From Plasmodiophora brassicae (taxonomy: Eukaryota; Endomyxa: Phytomyxea; Phytomyxea; Plasmodiophorida), in NCBI GenBank assembly GCA_036867785.1, contig CP145417.1:868001-932000 (forward strand): DNA of 64,000 nt. The letters run 5' to 3'. The notes below the pieces were generated by a model, which did no database searches, was not told the origin of the DNA, and saw nothing but the letters and a program-made list of their open reading frames with translations. The stretch's first letter is position 1. Every line of letters begins with the position of its first letter. Below are positions 43,941-54,405 of the stretch, piece after piece. Position numbers and translations under genes: made by a program.

Positions 43941-44792
43941 TTACCGGCGTGAGATGTTGACGGTGACGGCGCGCGATTTGCCCTTGCCGCGTCGAAGACG
44001 ATCCATCTGCGCCCTGACGCGCTGCATGCGCGACGGCTCCGCCGACCTGCGATGGGCGGACTCGTCGTCCTCGTCCAGGACGCGCGGGACCGGACGGACC
44101 GTGTAGTCGAATATGGCCTTGTCGGGGCGTTCCGCGTGGTGGCTCTGATACCGGATCATTGGGACGTCACGCGACGCTGTCAGTTTCGCGTGACGGTTGC
44201 GCACCATGGCGGCTTCTCGCTCGGAGACAGCACGGATCTTGCGGTAGTCGGTGTCGGCTCGGATGAGCGGCCGCGTCCACTTTTCGATCAGGGCCCGCAA
44301 CGTGTGCTTGTTCTTCGCGGTCTCCTCCTTGTGCTTCCACAGGGCCATTAAGACAATACCGAGGCCTTCGCTCTCCAGCAGGAGGTCTTGGTCGATCGGA
44401 AGTTGATCGAGGAGCGCGTAGAGCCGTGTTCGGAGAGTTAGGTTCGGCAACGATCCATCAGGCAGGATGTTCAGCCAGTCCCGGAACTGGCGCAGCACGC
44501 CGCCGTCTAGCAGCATCTGCTGCACCTGGTTCTTCTTCGTTTCGCGTTCCACTGTGTCCAGCAGCATAATCTTCTGGACGGCCGGCTTCTGCTCGGCGAA
44601 TGCTTGCAGGTCTGCTTCACACGCTGCGCGCATGCGATCCAGCAACTGCTCGGCAACAGGTGCCGCGTCGTCCAGCGTCGTTTCCGATTGCCGTCGGCGC
44701 CGACGGGACTTCATCGAAGCGAGCACGGCGTCGATGTGCGTCATTGGTTTCTTCGCCGGCTTCTCATCTGAACGTGGCGCTAAGTCATCCAT
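43941..44792 (-). CDS. IWS1: transcription elongation factor IWS1 (SPN1)
   Basis: Partner of SPT6 on elongating RNA polymerase II. Single exon of about 283 residues. The TFIIS N-terminal (LW) domain reads GGVLRQFRDWLNILPDGSLPN, LRTRLYALLDQLPID, LLLESEGLGIVLMALWKHKEE and LRALIEKWTRPLIR. The tail is basic (RRGKGKSRAVTVNISRR). The ATG at 44790-44792 overlaps the stop region of the upstream HMG-box gene by 8 bases; a later start at MTHIDAVLASMKS would avoid this. Confidence 0.9.
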   Translation of the reverse strand: MDDLAPRSDEKPAKKPMTHIDAVLASMKSRRRRRQSETTLDDAAPVAEQLLDRMRAACEADLQAFAEQKPAVQKIMLLDTVERETKKNQVQQMLLDGGVLRQFRDWLNILPDGSLPNLTLRTRLYALLDQLPIDQDLLLESEGLGIVLMALWKHKEETAKNKHTLRALIEKWTRPLIRADTDYRKIRAVSEREAAMVRNRHAKLTASRDVPMIRYQSHHAERPDKAIFDYTVRPVPRVLDEDDESAHRRSAEPSRMQRVRAQMDRLRRGKGKSRAVTVNISRR

Positions 44793-45939
44793 AGAGCAGG
44801 GACGAATCGCCACCGTTACCATCACTGGACCGCTGACTTCCAACGTCGTCGTCTTCGATCTCCGACACACGACGCTTGAGCCGTTTGCCGGGTTTCGACG
44901 CCGACGATGGGGGCTTCTCTGGAACTGGGTTCGCTTGTCGCCAGGCTATGACTTCCTCGTCGTAGCGGGCCTTATCGGCAGCCGCTTTCTCGACATATGG
45001 CTAGTCATTGAGTCAGCGTCCGCCGTTAGAACCGATATTCTTTCAGATTGACCTTCTTGTCGTCCTCGGACAAGTCTTTCCACATCTGTCCCAAAATCTT
45101 GCCAAGATCGCCAAAGCTCGTCTCAGGATTGTCGGCTTTAACATCAGAGCGCTTCTCCTGGGAGAAGTACATGAACGCCGACAGTGGCCGCTTCGGATGC
45201 CCTGCAGATAAGGACGTCTTCCGCTTCTTCGGGATCCGATGCCTGCCCGAGGTCGTCAAAGATCCAAAGACCGACAGAAGAACCGTGATGCGTACTCTGA
45301 TGCAGATTGAAGACGTTTCTTCCTCTTCGGCTGGACGATTTCTTCGTCTCCCGAAGCCAGCTCGGCCTCGCTGGAAGACGACCCTGACGAGGCCTCTTGC
45401 GCCGCGTGTCTCAGGACGAACTCTTCTAGGCGTCGCTTGACAATGGCTTTCTGTTCCTTCGACAACGAATCGACGCCGAGCTGTTCCAACTGTCACTCAC
45501 AGCGGCTACAAGGCAAACGGGAACCGGATACCTCTTTCATAACGCGCTGTCGGACGCTGCGTTCTGTCGTATCTGGTGCAGCGATATCGACTTCTTCGAG
45601 GACAGCAGCGACCATATCTTCGACGTCTGCCACAGTTGGACCCGTCCCTTCGATGTCGCCAGATTCCTCTGTTTGCTTCACCGCTGGCGATTCAGCTTCG
45701 GGAGCCGTCGTAGTAGCTGGTTGATTGTCATCATTAGCAGAGTACATACGTTCGATAATGATAGCCTGACCGGATACGTCTTCGACAGTCGTCGCTTCAT
45801 GAACAGAAGCGATCGCATCGCGGTCTTCCCGGTTCGCTTCTTCCGCAACGAGGGGGCTGGCGCCGTCGACGCGCACGTCCGTCTGGTGGTCGTTCGTCGG
45901 TTCGGTGCTAGGCACGATCCCGTCGTCCTCAGACGCCAT
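44785..45939 (-). CDS. DEK_C / HMG-box chromatin protein
   Basis: An acidic N-terminus (MASEDDGIVPSTEPTND) leads to a DEK-C-like helical domain (VEDMVAAVLEEVDI, RQRVMKELEQLGVDSLSKEQ, IVKRRLEEFVLRH). A basic linker (QPKRKKRLQS) and an HMG box follow: HPKRPLSAFMYFSQEKR, SFGDLGKILGQMWKDLSEDD, then after an intron PYVEKAAADKARYDEEV. It ends SSLLYG. Introns: 42 bp between KE and LEQLG, 53 bp before HRIPKKRK, and 52 bp inside the HMG box. The DEK_C plus HMG-box pairing is known from chromatin proteins of plants and protists. It sits head-to-tail with IWS1. Confidence 0.8.
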
Positions 45940-45998
45940 CCTGCACGGTACCGTCAAACCGAGCGGCGCACAAGGCGACAGGCAGGCAGTCCCACCTT

Positions 45999-46331
45999 GT
46001 GTCGTCCCCGACAGCCGCCACGCGGTTGGTCTCGACGATCCCCGCGCGGTCGTACACGGTGCACGCTCCGCCGCAGCAGTCAGCACCTGAACGCGGACAG
46101 CGCACGCACTTTGACACTTTAGAGTCGGACGAAGATCTTCCTACGCAGTCGGACACTCGTTACAGCCAGGGGGATTCTTCAGTGCATATACCCGCGGAGC
46201 GTTCAACTACTGTTACAGATATTTCGCTCGACTCTGGTAGTAGGCGCAAGTTCGAGTCAGAAAAAGGAGATTACTCGGCGGCGTTGCCATCACATCTCGG
46301 ATGTCCTGTACGTCGACGCCGAGTCGATTGA
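45999..46331 (+). CDS. possible Ser/Asp-rich small protein
   Basis: A 110-codon frame from ATG 45999 with a polar, protein-like middle (LESDEDLPTQSDTRYSQGD, SLDSGSRRKFESEKGDYS). It lies in the 5' flank of the HMG-box gene on the other strand. No family is recognised; it could be chance coding. Confidence 0.25.
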   Translation: MSSPTAATRLVSTIPARSYTVHAPPQQSAPERGQRTHFDTLESDEDLPTQSDTRYSQGDSSVHIPAERSTTVTDISLDSGSRRKFESEKGDYSAALPSHLGCPVRRRRVD

Positions 46332-46438
46332 CTCGCTGAAGTCCCAACTGCCCGGATTAAATTGTCCCGCATTACATTCTGTGGAAATAATTGGCCAACA
46401 CAGTCAATATCGTCCACTTACCGCAGCCTTCATTGCGC

Positions 46439-46510
46439 GTCCCTTGTAGTATAGTGGCAGTACCGTTGGCTCTGTCCGACAGACCGAGGTTCAATTCCTC
46501 GCGAGGGACT
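46439..46510 (+). tRNA. tRNA-like gene, anticodon uncertain
   Basis: Cloverleaf parts: acceptor arms GTCCCTT and GAGGGAC (46439-46445 / 46503-46509), A-box TAGTATAGTGG, D-arm GTA...TAC, anticodon stem GTTGG / CCGAC, variable AGAC, T-arm CGAGG-TTCAATT-CCTCG with B-box GGTTCAATTCC. The anticodon loop between the stems counts only six bases (CTCTGT), so the anticodon could be read CTG (Gln) or otherwise. The acceptor and D-arm look most like tRNA-Asp. May be a decayed copy. Confidence 0.55.
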
Positions 46511-46728
46511 CAACTTGTGTTTTTGCATTGGCGTCGTCAGCACTGTATGAACATTCGCCCGAGAACATTCGTCTCCGATCCGATATGCCCGATCCGATGA
46601 ACGCATTGGCGATCCGCGTCGGAGTCTCACGCATTCTTTCGTAGGGGACGCTTCGTTTTGTCCCGAAAGCCCCAGCGGACGCTGCGGCATTCCCCCTTTA
46701 ATTCGTGTTTCGGTCTCTCACGCACACC

Positions 46729-48849
46729 ATGTCCTTCACCGGGTACATCCAGGCGCAGCAGTCGCGAGCGGACGCCGCCTCGCGGAACGAATCGCTGCCG
46801 GATTCGGTCCGCCAGGCTGGCGCCGATCGATCCCGGCAATGGCAGGCGCTGCTGGACGGCACCGTCCGTCATGGATCGCGGCAGCCGACGTCCGCCCCGG
46901 TCTGGGTGACCCTGCAGGTCCTGCACGGCGGATTCGCGTCCGGCGCATACTCGGCGGCGCTCGCCGAGGCCGACCCGCTCAACGCCCAGATCGCCATCGC
47001 CGACCTCGACGCCATGCTCACATCGCATCGCTACCGTCTCGCGCATCCCGAGAACGGCGCCTTGCTCGTCGTCGCGTACCTCGCCCGGATCGGCCGCGAT
47101 CACGACGCCCGCGCCATCCTCGACGAGATCGCGCCGTGGATGCCGACGCTCCGGTTCTACCCGTACCCGGCGGATACGCCCGTGGACCGATCCGGCCTGG
47201 TGAGTCTGCGAACCACCCGCGACGTCACCGCTCTTCTTCAATCCCGACGCCCCGAGAAACCCCACAGGGACAGCGCCTATCGCACCGTCTTCGTCCTGCA
47301 GCCGCTGCTCCACGACGTCATGCAGTTGCTGGTCGAGTCGGTCGCCGACCCGACCGACCCGCCCAGCGTTGACCGCGATGCGTCCGGGGTCATGACCCGA
47401 CGTGACAACGGCGGGTTTGTTGTTCGCGGGGCGTACCCGTTCGAAACGTTCCCGGACGGGTGGCGCGCACGCGCCCTCGACCTGATCGAACGCGCCCGCC
47501 CGTATCTGGCCGGTGATCGCGTCCACAACCGCAAGCGCTTGCGCAATGGGATGCCCATCCCGCGAATCGTGTCGATGCTGACGCGGGTCGTTGACGGGCA
47601 GGCAGTGACGCCCCTGGATCGCGGATACGCGCGCCTCGCCCTCGGTCGGCACCTGTCGAAGCACGGCCCCACACGGTACATGGAGGAGGTCCAGCGCCGG
47701 CAGGACGGTTTCGGCGAGTACCCGATCGCGCCGTTCGCCGCCGTTCTTGTTCGCCGCCTGGCGACCCTGCCGCAGGACTCGGGCATTGCGAACCCGGACG
47801 CGGTCGTTGCCGAGCTGTCGGGCGAGGAGGCGGATGCGATCCGGTATCGTGCGGGGGCGCGCCTGCCGGAACGGCTGGTTCGGCTGGTGCGCACCGCCGA
47901 GATCATGACCGTTGCCGACCTGATCCGCAACGGGATCGTGTCGTCCGCCGAGCAGTTGGCGACGATCCTACCGGCCCTGCCTCTTGATCTGTTTGACGAT
48001 CCGGATGCTGCTGTTCTGCACCAGGAGCTGTTGCGGGCGTTCCAGCGCCGCCGGTCGCTGCTGCTGGTGGGCCTGGCACGCCAGGTCCGGTTCCAGGAAT
48101 TGCCCTGGGTGCTGCCGCTGGAATCATGCCAGTCGACGAATGCTTCGCAAGCGTTATCGTCATCGTTCGCCTCGGCCGTGCACTGTGTCCTGACCGCCTT
48201 CCCGTACGAGTTCCTGCCGAACCCGGTCATCGGCGCGCTGGCGGAGATGGCGCGCCCGCTCGACCTCCAGCTGCCGTTCACCGAGCAAGTCGCCGCCGAC
48301 ATCTTCATGGGCACATTCACAGCAAAGTTCGACGCCGCTGCCCAGATCGCCGCCGACGTCCTGGATCCGACCACGCCCTACGTCCGGTACTATGATCTTG
48401 CCGCCGCGTACGAGTCCATCTGTCGGCGACAGGTTCCGTTGATCGAAGTCTGCAGGCAGCGCGTCGGCCAGGCCCGATCTGGGTGGCTGTCCTACAACTG
48501 GAAGTTGATCGAAGCCGAATGTGATCTGACGACGCATAACCTCGCCGTTCTGTTCAGTGTCGGGGCGGTCCGGCATCGGTTCACGTCGGACGACCTGGCG
48601 ACCATGGCCCTGGATTGCGTCCGGTTCGTCTGTCGCCCATCGCATTACGCCCAGGTTGGCCCCTGCTACCGGAACGACATGCATCGACAATGGAAGATCA
48701 AAGCCGGATTCCGCAACCTGCTCTTCTACGCGTCGCTCGTCGCCGATCCGGCCCGCCTCGACATACGCACGCTGCTGGGCCAGCATCTCGACGTGTTTGA
48801 CGATGCGATTCGCCCGCTCGCTGACCGCTGCCTTGCCGTCCTGCCATGA
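46729..48849 (+). CDS. intronless bacterial-like protein, unknown
   Basis: One uninterrupted 2.1 kb frame, 706 residues, in a region where most genes of this length have several introns. Start MSFTGYIQAQQSRAD. Blocks such as LHGGFASGAYSAALAEADPL, NAQIAIADLDAML and HPENGALLVVAYLARIG look like uncharacterised actinobacterial or chloroflexal proteins from memory. The chain is helical and soluble, with no signal peptide, membrane helix or catalytic motif I can name. Downstream the 3' flank is ordinary. Likely acquired from bacteria, without introns gained. Confidence 0.7.
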   Translation: MSFTGYIQAQQSRADAASRNESLPDSVRQAGADRSRQWQALLDGTVRHGSRQPTSAPVWVTLQVLHGGFASGAYSAALAEADPLNAQIAIADLDAMLTSHRYRLAHPENGALLVVAYLARIGRDHDARAILDEIAPWMPTLRFYPYPADTPVDRSGLVSLRTTRDVTALLQSRRPEKPHRDSAYRTVFVLQPLLHDVMQLLVESVADPTDPPSVDRDASGVMTRRDNGGFVVRGAYPFETFPDGWRARALDLIERARPYLAGDRVHNRKRLRNGMPIPRIVSMLTRVVDGQAVTPLDRGYARLALGRHLSKHGPTRYMEEVQRRQDGFGEYPIAPFAAVLVRRLATLPQDSGIANPDAVVAELSGEEADAIRYRAGARLPERLVRLVRTAEIMTVADLIRNGIVSSAEQLATILPALPLDLFDDPDAAVLHQELLRAFQRRRSLLLVGLARQVRFQELPWVLPLESCQSTNASQALSSSFASAVHCVLTAFPYEFLPNPVIGALAEMARPLDLQLPFTEQVAADIFMGTFTAKFDAAAQIAADVLDPTTPYVRYYDLAAAYESICRRQVPLIEVCRQRVGQARSGWLSYNWKLIEAECDLTTHNLAVLFSVGAVRHRFTSDDLATMALDCVRFVCRPSHYAQVGPCYRNDMHRQWKIKAGFRNLLFYASLVADPARLDIRTLLGQHLDVFDDAIRPLADRCLAVLP

Positions 48850-49079
48850 TCGCCTGTAGATCCAGGACCCGTATGGGAAACCATTCGTCTAGTGTTATAG
48901 CCAGACGTACCGGGCGTCCAACTCCAACGCCCTTGGCGAGGGGCCCAGTTCACGCCCGGCAGAAATGCGATTCGGACACTGTTTTACCCTTCGTAGGCTT
49001 CGTCACTATGAACGTTGTAAGATGTCAGCTAGATAAACCCTTTGTCGTGTACCAAGGCAACACAGAGCTTGTTCTTTTA

Positions 49080-49403
49080 TCAGACTAGCACATGGAGTGG
49101 GGCCCAGATGGTAGCCAATATCGGCAGGCACACAGTCAGGGCCAGACCACGTCCATGGAACCGTGTTCCCGAGCTAGTTTCCGGGTTTGTAACAGTCGGA
49201 GCCGAGGGCGTAACTGGTGGAGCGCTGCTTGAGTTCGTCGAGGTGTTCAAGAACACTGGGGTGGCAATCGTGACGTTCGACGTCGCGTCGCTCGTCGACA
49301 ACGCGGGTGTGATGGCTGCGAAGAATGGGTCGTGTGTCATCTGGCAGACGGCGAACGACAGCAGGAGTACCAGACTAGCAAAGAATGCCACTCCAGACTC
49401 CAT
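49080..49403 (-). CDS. small GPI-type surface or secreted protein
   Basis: 107 residues from ATG 49403. A signal peptide (MESGVAFFASLVLLLSFAVC) is followed by a Ser/Thr/Pro/Asn-rich middle with NVT, NTS and NSS sequons, and a short spacer. The hydrophobic end (LALTVCLPILATIWAPLHVLV) follows small residues (SSGT), as in GPI attachment signals. No family recognised. The frame runs upstream, but the signal peptide fixes this start. Confidence 0.5.
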   Translation of the reverse strand: MESGVAFFASLVLLLSFAVCQMTHDPFFAAITPALSTSDATSNVTIATPVFLNTSTNSSSAPPVTPSAPTVTNPETSSGTRFHGRGLALTVCLPILATIWAPLHVLV

Positions 49404-49856
49404 GGCGAAATCGCAGACCAATGATGTCCTAATGACCGACTGGTGTCCCGTAAACCAATGGTCTCCTATGCACCGTACGCAGCCAGTGTCGTCAATACAC
49501 AAACTATCATCGTACTTTCCGACAAGGGAAGGACGTAGAATCGAAATGATTCGCCAGCGCCAGATAGACTAACAAGATCCGGAAGTGCATCGGAGTAGTT
49601 CTATGCAGGTGCAGACTGGATGTTCACCTGCGCCTTCCCGCGAATCACTTCCTCATTTATAACGATTGAACGGCGATGACGCTATCGTGGATCGGCGCGT
49701 GCGGTTGAGACGCCCCCTGTTGTACGTCTGGTGATACCCGTGTCCACACTATCCGATGGTGTGCTAGAGAGAAAGTTGTTTCCGACTGCAGCTAATTCGC
49801 ATGTGAAACGAAGAATGGTACTTGAGCGACCAAGAGACGCGCTGCAAACATATGGT
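49404..49856. other. intergenic, nothing recognised
   Basis: About 450 bases between the surface-protein start and the AsnRS stop. Frames here are short and show no domains; presumably promoter and 3' UTR. Confidence 0.4.
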
Positions 49857-51675
49857 CTAATATGAAATGGCGCTCGGAATTCTGGGCACTGGCATTACGT
49901 CCCGGATGTTCTTCGTCCCCGTAATTGCTTGAACCAGCCGATCGAACCCAAGCCCGAATCCGCCATGTGGGACTGATCCAAACCTGGAGAAAACCGAACA
50001 AGGATCAGCCACAGAAGACGGAGGAACTGGGATGGACACGCATACCGCCGTAAGTCTAAGTACCACTGAAGCTCAGAGGGGTCAACACCATGGTCACCCA
50101 TTGACTTCATCAGCAGCGCTGGATCATCAATTCGTTCACTGCCGCCCACGAGCTCGCCAATGTTTGGGACCAACAGGTCCACAGAAGCGCACGTCTTCTT
50201 GTCAGGATCGCCCTTTTCCGACGCTTTCATGTAGAACGGCTTGATCTTCGCTGGGAAATCCGTCACGAACACGGGCCTGGAGCAAGTTTCACTCAGAACT
50301 GATGCAGCAGTGCAATCGCAGACGTACGAGTTAAAGTGCTTGCAAAGAAACAGTTCGTGTTCGGTTTGTAGGTCATGTCCCCATTCGGGCGTAAAGGCGA
50401 ATCCCACAGCCGCCTTTTGCAGGATTTCGATCGCCCGCGTGTAGGACACCCGAGCGAAGTCATAGCGCATGATGGTATCCATGATGTCGTCCTCAATGTC
50501 GCTGTCCGGTGTGTGGGCGATCTTTCGGATGACCTCAACGTCGCCACCATTCCTTCCTTGGACCTGGTTGACGCAGTACTTGACCAGACCCTCGGCTGTG
50601 TCCATAATATCATTCAAGGTTGCATAAGGAATCTCAGGCTCGACCTGGCAGACGATTGTGAGGTTGCAAATGCCGAATGGGTAGTGCCACGAACTTACCA
50701 TCCAGAATTCCGATAGGTGCCGCCTTGTATGGGAATTCTCCCGGCGGAACGTGGGCCCAAACGTGTACACAGGCCTACACGAACACGTCTGGGATTGCGG
50801 CGCACACAAGTAACAAGCAATCCAAGTACCCAATTGAGCAGGCAAACATTTCAGCGTGTAATTGCCCAGACACGGTCAGGAACGCAGGCTGCCCGAAGAA
50901 CGGCCTAGTTGGATCCGTCTCTGCCAGTCGAAACTGTTCGCCGGCTCCTTCACAGTCGCACCCTGTGATGATTGGCGTGTGGACTAGCTGGAAGTCCCGG
51001 TTCTGAACGTAGCACGCCGTCAGCACCAAATACACCCAAAGTCAACTGAGGGACATGCCTGGAAGAACTCGTGGATCGCCATGGAGCAGGTATTGCGAAT
51101 CCGAAGAACGGAACTGAAGGCAGCGGTGCGGCCGCGAAAGTGCTGAACCTTCCTCAGGAACTCCTAGTACAAGACGAATCAGATTGCGCCGGCAGGGCAA
51201 TATTGCTTCTGATCCACCATCGTGTGGTGCTTCTTCTGAACCGGGTACTCAGCAGCATCGGAGTGACCGATCAAGGCCAACGATTCCGCTGCAACCTCTA
51301 GCTCCTTTTCGTTTCGCTTTGAAGGACCCAGTAGGATCTGCCCGTCGACCGATATCGACGCTCCATTGCCGATGTCGGGAATCGGGCCCGTCTGGACACA
51401 CGATCGTCACGTGCCTGACAATGGCAACCGGGTGGCACAGACGTTACTTTTTCATGATCGCAAATGATTTGGATCCCATGCGGCGTGGTCCTGCAAGCCC
51501 GCATCAACGACAAACCGCAGTGTCCAACCATAGCCACACGCCAACCCGTCGTTCAGCTGGATGAACGAGCGTCGCGCGTGCTTGCGCACTGAGCGAACCC
51601 ACCCGCGAACGCAGACCTGCGTCCCGGCGGCCGCCTTCAGCGCGTTACAGATCAGCAGCGGCGGCGCCGACGCCA
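49857..51675 (-). CDS. NARS2: asparaginyl-tRNA synthetase, organellar/bacterial type
   Basis: Class II synthetase charging tRNA-Asn. The OB-fold starts [20 protein letters not shown]. Then come [35 protein letters not shown], motif 2 ([20 protein letters not shown]), [55 protein letters not shown] and motif 3 ([15 protein letters not shown]) with the end [10 protein letters not shown]. Many introns of about 50-60 bp. It resembles NARS2 more than cytosolic AsnRS. No clear presequence before [13 protein letters not shown], so mitochondrial targeting is inferred from type only. Confidence 0.88.
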
Positions 51676-51850
51676 TCGGCGACCTAACGCGCACGGCAGC
51701 AATCGCAGCGGGCGGGCGGGGCACTCCGCCGCGTCTCTTTCCGGCGCTCTACACTCGTGGTGGTAGGGGTACACTGTGTAGCATACGTTCCCGAAGTCGA
51801 CAGCGCGCTACATAGACAGCACAGAGCCGGTGTGTATACAGAAACATCAT

Positions 51851-53385
51851 TCAGAGGAAGGTGAGCCCGCGGGACACGATAGTGGCGGGCAGCATGGTGA
51901 CGGTCGAGCCGGGCCAGGACGACCAGAGCGACGCGAGGCGCGCGCGTGCCGTACCGTGCTCGCCGAGACAAAGAGCGAACGCAGCATCGTAGCCACCAGC
52001 TGTTGGTCATCATTAAGTGAGCGACGGCGATGGGTACTAACTGACTGGGCGTACCTCCTGGGACTCCTGCACAAAGGACACCTGGCACCGACATGGTCTT
52101 ATCGAGCAGCATGGTTTGACTGTCCGGCTCAATGCCAACGCTGCACTGCTCGCCCATTGCCTTCATGTTCCTGCGAATCGCCTCGAACGTTACGCGAATG
52201 TCTGCCAGAACGCTTCCGACTTCGGTCGCGGCCCACTCTTCGGGACACGGCTCCGCGCAGGCATTAACGTCTCGCCGGTATGCACTGAAGTCCACCTTGG
52301 CCAGATCCGACAACTTCACGAACAGAGCGCGGACCTTGTCGTTCAGCAGCGCGATCGAAGCCCACATCGAATTGGCTTCCTGGGGACAGGCCGCCCGCCA
52401 CTGCAGTACCTGGCGAACCATGCCAGGTGTGGAGCTGCCTCCACGAATATCGGCAAGGACAAGGGTAACCAGAGCAGGTATTTCCACTGGACTCGATTCC
52501 ATATCCCATAGGGTACCGTCCAACAGACTCGATGCAACCAGTGCCGGCGTCATCGAGGGCCCCAGTAGCCGAGACAGGACCTCCGATGATAGTCGACGAT
52601 AGACCTGACTGCCGAAGAACGCGGCGCTGACGTCAAACCCGCTTCCGACCTACCAAGTACCCACCATCAACATTCATAAGCATTGCAGTATTGTCCCGCG
52701 GATGCCTACCTTGCCCTGGGCAGCCGAATGGCACAGTTGAGCCGTGCGATGGCAGATATTCATCCAGTCGCTGTCGGCGAATTCCGGCTTGGCTGTCGTG
52801 GAGCCAGATTCCAGAGCACCGAAATACCGAAACATGCAGCCGACAAGAGCGCTGACGACAGCGGCAGAGCTGCCTAGACCAGTCTTGGACTTGGCGACGC
52901 CATGTTCGTCAATGTCGGAATAGAATTCAGGGTCGCCTTGCGAATGGATGACAAGACCCGCACCCAAACACTGGCGAAACGCATCGGGACGAAGCAGATC
53001 GCGAAGAACCGAGAGACAGATGGCAACCGTATTGATGACGAAGGGATTATCAGGACCGTTGACGGCAAACATGTCGTGTGGGCCACGATCGGACACCTTC
53101 CAGAGAAACGGTTCCGACGCCAGCTGTGGGGCTAGCAGCACAACAACAGTATCGGTATGCGATCCCGGTCTAATGGAGCCCAGTCGACACGTCATCCTAG
53201 ATGACGTCGAGACGACGACGCCGGAATAGTGACGATCCAGAATGAGGTATCCGCCAGTCAGCAGGACCTTGCCGGGCGCCGAACATATCCTGCAACCTCA
53301 CAACAGTCAGCGTCGGTCGTGCTGGCCCTCTGCACCGACTAACACGATACTGCCGTCGTCGGTGTCGCTGGCCCAGCGCGACCAT
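51851..53385 (-). CDS. PMVK: phosphomevalonate kinase (ERG8 type)
   Basis: GHMP kinase of the mevalonate pathway. A short first exon (MVALGQRHRRR) joins over a 60 bp intron with a CTGAC branch site to SAPGKVLLTGGYLILDRHYSG. Later blocks are QGDPEFYSDIDE, the phosphate loop KTGLGSSAAVVSALVG, CHSAAQGKVGSGFDVSAA, MWASIALLNDKVRAL and, after an intron, GVPGAGGYDAAFALCLGEH. This is the fungal/plant ERG8 type, not the animal nucleotide-kinase type. Four or five exons. Confidence 0.88.
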
Positions 53386-53924
53386 TCAGCATCGACCCAT
53401 GATGGGGCTGCATTCGTGGCCCGCATCGTCTCTACGAGCAGGCGACTGCCGACCTGTGACGTGTTTGACCGATACCCTCATGACGTGGCGCCGCCGCCGT
53501 ACGGAATGCGCGTTGGGCGGGTCTGGGGCGGCGCGCTCCAACGCCCCCGTTGGTGTCGAGGCGCGCCTCCGCGACTGCCGTTGCCGCGCCGTCACGCTCT
53601 CGCCTAGCGCCCCATCCATCGCCACCCATCATCCATACGAGACAGCACGAACGGAACAGCCAAATGGGTCTGTTTGCATCACGGGGCAGGCGGACCACGG
53701 CTCATCCAGGGTCGCCAGCGCCCGCGGACGCCACATGGGGAGCCATGACGTGTCGAATAGCGCTGTCGCTGACGCCGCATAGCAAGCCGTGACGTTTCGA
53801 TTAGCGCTGTCGCTGACGAAATCAGTATCGTGGATCGACCAGGACCAAACTTGCCACAACGAACTGTTTGGTGGGTAGGTAGGTCCACTTGGTCGTTGAA
53901 GTTGGTATGTGCAGAGCATGCGGC
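53386..53924. other. intergenic, nothing recognised
   Basis: About 540 bases upstream of PMVK up to the next palindrome. Open frames on both strands look like GC-rich noise. A near-duplicate phrase (GTCGAATAGCGCTGTCGCTGACG / GATTAGCGCTGTCGCTGACG) occurs at about 53753-53820. Confidence 0.35.
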
Positions 53925-54405
53925 CGAGAAGCCTGGACCTCATATGTGAAGGTGGCCGCATCGACGAGATCTGGCGGCGACAGGCAGGCGCCCAGTCGCG
54001 CCATGACGTTCTTGAAGCGGGACGCCTTCGTGCGCAGTGGGTTGTCTCCATTTCCAATCGCAGGGGCCGCTTGCGTGTTGCCCATTGCCACGCGGGCGAC
54101 TGGTCTAACCATCGTCTGATCCCCGTTGGGCGCGTAAGTTGGACCAGTCGGCCAGTGACGCGTGTCCCAGTGTTCATAGTGCTACCTGGGCGTGTGGTAC
54201 CACCCGGCGTCATCGCGTGATCCGACCAGGTCGTTGCCGCGCGGCAATGGGCAACACGCAAGCGGCCCCTGCGATTGGAATTCGAGACAGCACGCCGCGC
54301 AGGAAGGCGTCCCGGTTCCGGAACCTCATGGCACGAGTGGGCGCCTGCCTGTCTCCGCCAGATCTCGTCGATGCGGCCACCTTCACATCTGAGGTCCAGG
54401 CTTCT
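53925..54405. repeat. head-to-head palindrome of VCA-gene 5' ends
   Basis: Bases 53939-54085 (minus) and 54247-54390 (plus) encode the same first exon, MGNTQAAPAIG..., with the basic RFK/RFRN block and CLSPPDLVDAATFT, arranged tail-out around a centre near 54166. The minus-strand arm ends just after the first splice donor, so it is only a 5' fragment. The shared centre would act as a two-way promoter. Confidence 0.7.
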
